Source of the DNA: Chrysochromulina parva
Taxonomy: Eukaryota; Haptophyta; Prymnesiales; Chrysochromulinaceae
NCBI GenBank assembly: GCA_002887195.1
Contig: PJAB01001658.1
Coordinates: forward strand, 1-13,010
Reading direction: 5' to 3'
DNA: 13,010 nt
The notes below the pieces were generated by a model. It was not told where the DNA came from. It was given only the letters and a program-made list of their open reading frames with translations, and did not search any database. Shown piece after piece: positions 8,215-13,010 of this stretch (position 1 is the stretch's first letter; each line of letters starts with the position of its first letter). The position numbers and the translations under genes were made by a program.

Positions 8215-8436
8215 TCGAGAACAACCCGCTGATTCGGATGCTCAACTTGGCCGTTTTTGAGGCGCAAAAACGCGCATCACCGGAGCTCAGGGAAGAGGAG
8301 GCAGAGATCAAGGCGCTCCAAAACGTTGAGAGGGCTGGCTGCGCATCGATGCCAAGCCGACCAAGATGACGCTCACGACGCTCGCCGCCAAGTGGATCGA
8401 CGCGTACACCAGCTACCCCAAGGACCACGTGCTCTC

Positions 8437-8456
8437 GGAGCTTGACGGAGCTTGAC
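8437..8456. repeat. 10-bp perfect tandem duplication causing a frameshift
   Basis: The unit ggagcttgac occurs twice. With both copies the frame reads SELDGA-stop; with one copy it continues SELDGLGQFIGLIKETL, the dynein tail reading. Confidence 0.9.
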
Positions 8457-8515
8457 GGCCTGGGCCAGTTCATAGGGCTCATCAAGGAGACACTCACGTC
8501 GAAGAGGCACTTCCG

Positions 8516-8554
8516 TCGAAGAGTCCCTTAGGGTGATCGCAAGGGACTCTTCGA
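8516..8554. repeat. 14-bp inverted duplication creating an in-frame stop
   Basis: Arms tcgaagagtccctt (8516-8529) and aagggactcttcga (8541-8554) are exact reverse complements with an 11-base spacer. The right arm encodes the expected KGLFD before AMARVRDVRNRKD. The left arm is therefore an inverted copy of coding sequence, and its edge makes the stop TAG at 8529-8531. The frame is the same on both sides. Confidence 0.85.
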
Positions 8555-8744
8555 CGCGATGGCGCGCGTGCGCGACGTGCGAAACCGGAAGGATCGCACC
8601 AGCAACCTCTTCGTGCCTCTGAAGGACACGATCCAGCTCCTCACGAAGTTTGGCGTGGCCATGTCCGAAGGGACAACCGATGCGCTCGAGATGATCACAC
8701 TCAACGCTCGCGAGAACCTGCAGGCACTACAGCAGGATAGGGTG

Positions 8745-8786
8745 CGTGAAGAGTCCGAAGTCTTCCGTGAAGAGTCCGAGGTCTTC
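8745..8786. repeat. 21-bp tandem duplication with one mismatch, in frame
   Basis: Units 8745-8765 and 8766-8786 encode REESEVF twice in the dynein tail fragment; one base differs (cgaag versus cgagg). Confidence 0.85.
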
Positions 8787-8918
8787 CGTGGCGAGGTGGG
8801 CAGCCTCCACCAAGCGCTTCCACGATGAGGCCCTTCTCGAGTTTAAGGTCGGCTGCGACGCTGCCTATGTGAGCATCAATAAATTCGCGAAGGAGTTGAC
8901 GACCTTCGAGAAGCGCGC

Positions 8919-8968
8919 TGTCCACTGTCCACATCGCGCGCAACCAGGTGCTCGCAACCAGGAGCTCG
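8919..8968. repeat. Paired 7-bp and 14-bp duplications that cancel in frame
   Basis: A 7-bp duplication (tgtccac, 8919-8932) shifts the frame after EKRAVH, and a 14-bp duplication (caaccaggtgctcg then caaccaggagctcg, 8941-8968, one mismatch) shifts it back before NQELAVTNW. The sum is 21. Between them the reading is non-dynein. Confidence 0.8.
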
Positions 8969-9006
8969 CGGTCACTAATTGGGCGATCTCAAGACGATCT
9001 CGGGCG

Positions 9007-9065
9007 TTCAAGTCCTCGAGCAGCAAGTCCTAGAGCAGCCGGGCGTTCAAGTCCTCGAGCAGCCG
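9007..9065. repeat. Three imperfect in-frame copies of a VQVLEQ-coding unit
   Basis: The core caagtcctcgagcag or caagtcctagagcag occurs three times, encoding QVLEQ repeats before PDDVFEVLDDN in the linker fragment. One copy has a single substitution. Confidence 0.75.
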
Positions 9066-9183
9066 GACGATGTCTTTGAGGTGCTCGACGACAACGTGGT
9101 GGTGCTGCAGAACATGATGGGCAACCGCTTCATCTCTTCGAGACGACCGCCACCTCGTGGAAGGCCAAGCTAGCTGCCACGCG

Positions 9184-9204
9184 CGCTCGACGCTCGACGC
9201 TCGA
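9184..9204. repeat. Three perfect copies of cgctcga
   Basis: A 7-bp unit in tandem triplicate just before LDVWLEV in the dynein linker fragment; a net gain of 14 bases if the ancestor had one copy. Confidence 0.85.
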
Positions 9205-9280
9205 CGTGTGGCTCGAGGTATCACGCTCGGGTCCATCTTCCTCGCCTCCGAGGACATTCGCAAACAGCTGCCCGAGGACG

Positions 9281-9317
9281 CCAAGCACGCCAAGCACGCC
9301 AAGCACGCCAAGCACTT
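9281..9317. repeat. Four copies of a 9-bp unit, in frame
   Basis: The unit gccaagcac occurs four times, giving AKHAKHAKHAKHF where dynein linkers normally have a single residue set in this position (LPED-x-KHF). Confidence 0.8.
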
Positions 9318-9330
9318 CGACGCCATCGAC

Positions 9331-9423
9331 GCGGCCCTCCGCGAGCAGATGACGCGGCCCTCCGCGAGCAGATGACCGACGCGAGCAGATGACCGACGCG
9401 TGCCAGAACAGCGTGCCAGAACA
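9331..9423. repeat. Stacked tandem duplications of 23, 17 and 13 bp
   Basis: A perfect 23-bp pair (9331-9353, 9354-9376), an overlapping perfect 17-bp pair with unit gcgagcagatgaccgac (9364-9380, 9381-9397), and a perfect 13-bp pair with unit gcgtgccagaaca (9398-9410, 9411-9423). Together they add 53 bases. With one copy of each, the reading DAALREQMTDACQNNNPIEV is continuous. Confidence 0.9.
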
Positions 9424-9455
9424 ACAACCCGATCGAGGTGTGCATGGCATCGGGG

Positions 9456-9483
9456 CGAGAGTAAGTCTTCGAGAGTAAGTCTT
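9456..9483 (+). repeat. 14-bp perfect duplication carrying a 5' splice donor twice
   Basis: The unit cgagagtaagtctt occurs twice. Each copy holds GTAAGT, the ideal eukaryotic donor, directly after the last recognisable dynein codons (MASGRE). This probably marks the former exon end, with the donor itself duplicated. Confidence 0.75.
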
Positions 9484-10256
9484 CAAGACGAGTGTGTAAC
9501 TGCGAAGGGTGTGAGTGCTGGTGCATCATGTGGTCGCCAAGGCCAAGCTGATCAAGGCTTTTCGCACCTTGCATGCACGCTTGTGTTCATTATGAATACA
9601 CAAGTCGGGCACGCAAGCAAGGAGTTTCTTGCGTTGCTTGTGTGTATACCGCTTACTCACTTGCCTTGGTTTAGATACTTGTGCCCCGTTTCGACTAATA
9701 CACAAAACACATACTCTCAAAACGCGGGTGTGAGGATCCATGCCTAGCCCATTTCCTTATGGGGAGGGACCACCGTGCGCACATGTTTTGCGTTTACGGC
9801 GGCGAGGTAGCGTGAGGATGGGGAATTCATGAACCGGGCGGACGTCCGGCGGTAATTTGATTCAGAGATGCATGTAACCATCCCCCCCTGACCCCCCCCT
9901 GGGCTATGGAAACATGGACCCTACTAGCGTCGGAGCGGGCTCCGACGGTCCCCCCAGCCTGGCACGCATGCTGTGGTATATGCGGTATATGTGTGAAGGC
10001 CTGAACGCATACATAGTAATCATCATGACCTTACTCTAGTCTGTCTCTAAATTCGGTCGAAAATCTAAACCATCCCTGCCGTTATAGAATAAGTCTTGAA
10101 ATGAAGCAGAATTCCCATTTCGTGAACACGTCCATATTTGGCGTTCCAATTCGTCGAAACTTGATATTTAAAAGTGTGTCAACACCCTTATTTGGCGGTT
10201 CGATGGCGACTTGGATTTCAATGGCGGCCGCCATTTCCCTTTTCCCTAGCGATGAG
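9484..10256. other. Non-coding gap with hairpins, upstream of the oxygenase gene
   Basis: No supported coding frame. Likely former dynein intron on the left, then the promoter and 5' leader of the oxygenase gene on the right; bases 10100-10250 are lower in GC than the gene. Hairpin-forming sequences: 9580-9604 (cttgtgt ... acacaag), 9611-9634 (acgcaag ... cttgcgt) and a perfect 9-bp stem at 9928-9947 (cgtcggagc, gg, gctccgacg). C-rich runs flank the last one. No RNA family recognised. Confidence 0.45.
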
Positions 10257-10775
10257 ATGGCGGCGGGTGAGAAGAGACTCACCAAGGCGTCGGAGGTAAG
10301 GCGCCAGAAGCGAGTACCCGCGGCGCAACGGAAGGAGGAGAAACGACCGCCTAGCAAAATAGGGCGCCCCCGGGACGAGCGGCCTACCGCTTTCACTCTC
10401 TACTTCCGAGAGTGGAATAAGAAGAAGAAATTGGCCCGCTCAGTCAGCGATGCGTTGTCCGCCGCCGCCGTTGCCGCCGCCGCCGCCTCTTCCGTCTCCG
10501 CCTACGCCGCCACCGCCTCCGCCGCCGCCACCGTCGATGCCACCGCCGCTGCCACTTCCTCCGTCTCCTCCGCCTCCTCCGCCTCAATCGACGCCGCCTA
10601 CACCACATGCAGCATCTCCACCGTCTCCATCTCCATCGAGCCCATCGAGCCCGTCGCGCCCGCCTCGCCCACCGCGCCCGTCGCGCCGCCCACCGCCGCC
10701 GCCTTTACGCCTGCCGCCCGGGCGGCGGCGGCGGCGGCGGCGTTCGCCGCGGAAGCGGCAGCGGAGGCAGCGGAG

Positions 10776-10827
<52 letters not shown>

Positions 10828-11660
10828 CCTCCGTAGGTGCCTCCTCCGCAGGTGTCTCCTCTCCCACCAAGCGCCCGCTCGCGTCCGCCACCTCCGACGA
10901 GGAAGATGACGTCGAGGACGAGGACGAGGACGACGAGGAAGGCAACATCGAGGGGATTACGATGGACGCGCTGCACCTGGAGGCCACCGTGATCACCCCG
11001 ATGGAATCACTGCATATGCACGGCTTCGTCATCATCCCGGGCACGCTCGACCTCCCGGACCAGCTGATCGAGGAGATCAAGGTGGTGAACTACAACAAGA
11101 CGGGCCTCCCTCGGGCGCCGGACACCACGCTGGGCTACGACTCGCGACGGATGCAATCTCTCAACTCGCGGCGCACGGTGCCTTGGATAATGTCCATCTC
11201 GAAGCTGGTGAGCGCCCACCTCTCCATCTACGGCCTCATGACTACGTCGTGCAAGAGGGCAAAGGCGCTCCAGCACGTGCACGCCCTCAAGAGCCTCGCG
11301 AACCACGCCTACGACGAGTCGGAGACGTCGCCCCAGGACGGCGACCAGTTGAAGCACATGGACGAGTCCCCCGAATACGTGGCCAACTTCATGAAGGCGC
11401 AGACGGGTAGGACCGACGCCGACATGCCCCTGTCGATCCTGGTAGCGCTGGACGCCAGGGCGAGGCTCAAGGTCTGGCCGCGGCGGAGGGGCCCACCTCT
11501 CACGATCCTCGTGGACCCGGGAGAAGTCCTTGTGTTTCGCGGGGATACATGCCATGCAGGGCTGGGATACTGCAGCGAGAATGTAAGGGTGCACATGTAC
11601 TTGTACCATCCCGCATACCGTCCGCCCGCGAGCTCTATCTATGCGTGTCCGCCTGGGTGA
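10257..11660 (+). CDS. 2-oxoglutarate/Fe(II)-dependent dioxygenase with long disordered N-terminus
   Basis: The frame is open from 10101 (519 codons), but the ATG at 10257 (MAAGEKRLTKASEV) has a better context (gagATGG) and lies where coding composition begins, giving 467 residues; this start is a judgement. Using 519-codon numbering, residues 63-112 are basic with an AT-hook-like KIGRPRDE and YFREWNKKKK. Residues 118-242 are Ala/Ser/Pro-rich, including a pure poly-Ala run. Residues 265-283 are acidic. Residues 300-510 form the catalytic domain: His419 and Asp421 (LKHMDES), His485 (FRGDTCHAGLGY) and Arg496 (NVRVHMYLYHP) fit the HxD...H...R pattern of double-stranded beta-helix oxygenases, which bind iron with the first three and the 2OG carboxylate with the arginine. 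The enzyme hydroxylates or demethylates an unknown substrate. The basic/AT-hook-like region hints at a nuclear or DNA-linked role, which is inference. The frame is intact and all ligands are present. Confidence 0.8.
10779..10823 (+). repeat. (GCA)15 trinucleotide microsatellite coding poly-alanine
   Basis: Fifteen uninterrupted gca codons inside the oxygenase N-terminal linker. A pure codon run, rather than mixed Ala codons as in the neighbouring Ala stretches, suggests recent slippage expansion and probable length polymorphism. Confidence 0.95.
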
Positions 11661-11975
11661 TTTCAGTGTTTCTATAAAGATCAGATGCCTCTTGCGACTC
11701 ACAACTCGCGGAAGTATGGGAAGAGTGGAATCAGAGAGCGAATCAGATACCGAAACGACGCGTGCGCATTTTTGTGTATTATGAACGCTGGTCTTCACTG
11801 TGTCCTGTTTCACTGTTAACAAAAGAGCCCAACGGTCTTCACTGTGTCCTGTTTCGCTGTTAACAAGAAAGCCCAATGAACACAGGAGCCGAAACACCAT
11901 GTGTCTCGTTTCACTGTTAACAAGTAAGCCCAAACACCAGCGCTCGGCGGCCTTAACATGGCCGCTCTCTTCTGG
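11661..11975. other. Gap between the oxygenase gene and the second dynein block
   Basis: Contains the 3' end of the oxygenase transcript and, from 11790, three imperfect copies of a roughly 44-bp unit. A ctataaag sequence at about 11671 could be TATA-like or chance. No supported coding frame. Confidence 0.45.
11790..11938. repeat. Three-copy minisatellite of about 44 bp
   Basis: Copies at 11790-11833, 11834-11878 and 11896-11938 share the core gtttcactgttaacaag (one variant has gtttcgctg, one has caaaag) followed by a gcccaa end. Copies 1 and 2 also share ggtcttcactgtgtcctg. Copy 3 is shorter at its left end and separated by a 17-base spacer. Role unknown. Confidence 0.85.
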
Positions 11976-12278
11976 CGAGCTCAAGGTCTCGGCTCTCCTC
12001 CCGCTGCCGTACTCGATGTGACCGCGGCGGTATCGTACATGCTCGCCCCCAAGGGAGCCAAACCTCAAGAAGCGCAACATCACGTGGAACTGCGCCGTGA
12101 GAAGATGGTGGGCGACCCGGCAGCGTTCCTCGTCCTGCTGCAGAACTACGACAAGGACGGCTTCGACCTCGCAGCCAAGGCGATGGTACGCGCGTACACT
12201 GGCACCGTCCCCGACCCCAAGGGGGAGAACCCGATGGGGCTGACCACGGGCTACCCCAGCGGCTATGGCGACGCCTGC

Positions 12279-12312
12279 CACACGATCAACTTCGCCACAC
12301 GATCAACTTCGC
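12279..12312. repeat. 17-bp perfect tandem duplication causing a frameshift
   Basis: The unit cacacgatcaacttcgc occurs twice. With one copy the dynein reading continues CHTINFAHKACKSS; with both, it leaves the frame. Confidence 0.95.
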
Positions 12313-12724
12313 GCACAAGGCATGCAAGTCGTCCGCGGCGGCTGGCTTGTGCGACTGGATCGTCAACATCTACATCTACCACGACATCTACCTCGACGTC
12401 ACGCTTGCGAAGCTCTACCAGGCTTAGGCAGACCTCGCCGCGGCCAACAAGAAGCTCGCGGACGTGCGGGCGCACATTGACCAACCAGCTCGAGACACCA
12501 TGCTTGGCGAGAAGAACGCGCTCGTCGCCAAGGCCGAGGCCACGCAGAAGCGTGCCAACCTGGCCAACCGCCTCGTCAACGGCCTCAGCTCCGAGGGCAA
12601 GCGCTGGAAAGAGGATATGGGCAAGCTCGACGAGAAGATGCGCCTTCTCGTCGGCGACGTTTTGGTGTCCTCCTCCTGTGTCGCGTACATTGCGCCCTTC
12701 TCGCGTCAGTTCCGCGACTCGCTC

Positions 12725-12774
12725 GTGGACGAGAAGTGGAAGCCCGAATGTGGACGAGAAGTGGAAGCCCGAAA
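12725..12774. repeat. 25-bp tandem duplication causing a frameshift
   Basis: Period 25, the units identical over 24 bases, each containing gacgagaagtggaagcccga. It repeats the codons for VDEKWKPE; with one copy the frame continues into MLAGGVPLTAGFDPMNLLT. Confidence 0.9.
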
Positions 12775-12890
12775 TGCTCGCGGGCGGCGTGCCGCTCACA
12801 GCGGGCTTCGATCCGATGAACCTACTCACCGATTCGTCTTAGACGGCCGGCTGGCAGGCGGAGGCGCTACCCGCGGACCCACTCTCGACG

Positions 12891-12924
12891 CAGAACGCGT
12901 CGATCATCAGAACGCGTCGATCAT
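12891..12924. repeat. 17-bp perfect tandem duplication causing a frameshift
   Basis: The unit cagaacgcgtcgatcat occurs twice, repeating the codons for QNASII just before CKCARFPLIINPQ of the AAA5 start. Confidence 0.95.
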
Positions 12925-13010
12925 CTGCAAGTGCGCTCGCTTCCCGCTCATCATCAACCCACAGATGCAGGCCGTTGCGTGGATCAACGGGCGCGAGAAA
13001 CCCAACGGCC

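Larger units (their letters stand above)
8215..9460 (+). pseudogene. Dynein heavy chain fragment: tail and linker (DHC_N1/DHC_N2 region), broken
   Basis: After the stalk fragment, the plus strand carries dynein tail and linker sequence in shifting frames. In order: ENNPLIRMLNLAVFEAQKRA (8220-8280); WLRIDAKPTKMTLTTLAAKW (about 8336-8396); VRDVRNRKDRTSNLFVPLKD (about 8568-8628); LEFKVGCDAAYVSINKFAKE (about 8837-8898); FEVLDDNVVVLQNMMGNRF (about 9074-9130); ITLGSIFLASEDIRKQLPED (about 9220-9280); and ALREQM, then NNNPIEVCMASGRE ending at a splice-donor-like site. These match the tail stem and linker of axonemal dynein heavy chains, which in a real protein lie far N-terminal to the stalk. About eight frame breaks or stops are visible, including a 10-bp duplication (8437-8456), an inverted copy that creates TAG at 8529-8531, and stacked duplications at 9331-9423. 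Inferred to be a non-functional gene fragment; that many breaks are unlikely to be base-calling errors alone. Confidence 0.85.
11976..13010 (+). pseudogene. Dynein heavy chain fragment: microtubule-binding domain, stalk helix and start of AAA5, broken
   Basis: Plus-strand sequence follows the normal dynein order. SPPAAVLDVTAAVSYML with MVGDPAAFLVLLQNYDKDGF (about 11995-12180) resembles the microtubule-binding domain. HKACKSSAAAGLCDWIVNIY (about 12312-12371) resembles its last helix. ADLAAANKKLADVRAHID, then ATQKRANLANRLVNGLSSEG and WKEDMGKLDEK form stalk helix 2. LLVGDVLVSSSCVAYIAPFS leads to AAA5, and ASIICKCARFPLIINPQMQA with WINGRE is the AAA5 N-terminus at the window edge. The region is broken by a 17-bp duplication (12279-12312), an in-frame TAG at 12425-12427, a 25-bp duplication (12725-12774), a TAG at 12839-12841 and another 17-bp duplication (12891-12924). 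The last two duplications sum to 42 and restore frame. It may be the end of one exon set of a larger dynein relic continuing past 13010. Class within axonemal dyneins undecided. Confidence 0.85.

Noticed and set aside
7963..9460. Scrambled gene with pointer repeats, as in ciliates
   Set aside because: The out-of-order pieces and short direct repeats recall this, but the repeat copies are directly adjacent with no eliminated sequence between them, and base composition is not ciliate-like.
10370..10440. HMG box in the oxygenase N-terminus
   Set aside because: RPTAFTLYFREW resembles the start of an HMG box, but the sequence then turns into Ala/Ser low complexity, with no remaining helices.
11790..11938. 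CRISPR-like array
   Set aside because: Only three imperfect units, two of them with no spacer, in a eukaryotic context.
11007..12281. 424-codon minus-strand frame across the oxygenase end and second dynein block
   Set aside because: Spans two unrelated plus-strand homologies and the 44-bp repeats, so it is a chance open frame.
2111..12924. The second copies of duplications as ultra-short introns
   Set aside because: The units do not carry GT...AG or a shared boundary motif, and lengths vary from 7 to 25 bases.

Overview
The window looks like nuclear DNA of a flagellated, GC-rich single-celled eukaryote, most plausibly a microalga (haptophyte, pelagophyte or a similar lineage). This is an inference from: high GC; long Ala/Pro/Ser/Glu low-complexity tracts and a (GCA)15 run; loose gene spacing with no operons; a consensus GTAAGT splice donor; an OTU-type cysteine protease; a 2-oxoglutarate/Fe(II) oxygenase of a kind common in algae and oomycetes; and two blocks of axonemal-type dynein heavy chain. 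No rRNA, tRNA, CRISPR array or bacterial promoter architecture was seen.

Layout. Bases 1-566 (minus) hold the 5' end of an Ala/Ser-rich gene that runs off the left edge. Bases 945-2771 (minus) hold an Ala/Glu-rich coiled-coil coding region broken by several frameshifts. From 2945 (plus) runs an intact 798-codon gene with an unrecognised conserved-looking core. Bases 5345-6208 are non-coding. Bases 6209-7765 (minus) encode an OTU-domain cysteine protease. Bases 7963-9460 (plus) hold a broken dynein heavy-chain block in which a stalk segment is joined upstream of a tail/linker segment, the reverse of the order in a real dynein. Bases 10257-11660 (plus) encode a 2OG-Fe(II) oxygenase behind a long disordered N-terminus. 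Bases 11976-13010 (plus) hold a second broken dynein block (microtubule-binding domain, stalk, start of AAA5) that runs off the right edge.

The most striking feature is not a single gene. The window is littered with short tandem duplications of about 7-25 bp, plus two short inverted duplications. In the dynein blocks and the coiled-coil region many have lengths not divisible by three, and removing one copy by eye puts a recognisable reading frame back. In the intact genes the duplications noticed are 12, 15 and 21 bp, all in frame. Several duplicate pairs differ by one base, which argues against a pure assembly artefact. I read this as decay of dispersed gene fragments by a mutational process that makes templated short duplications, with selection keeping only in-frame events in live genes. 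The genes do not form an obvious pathway; they look like independent loci among gene debris.
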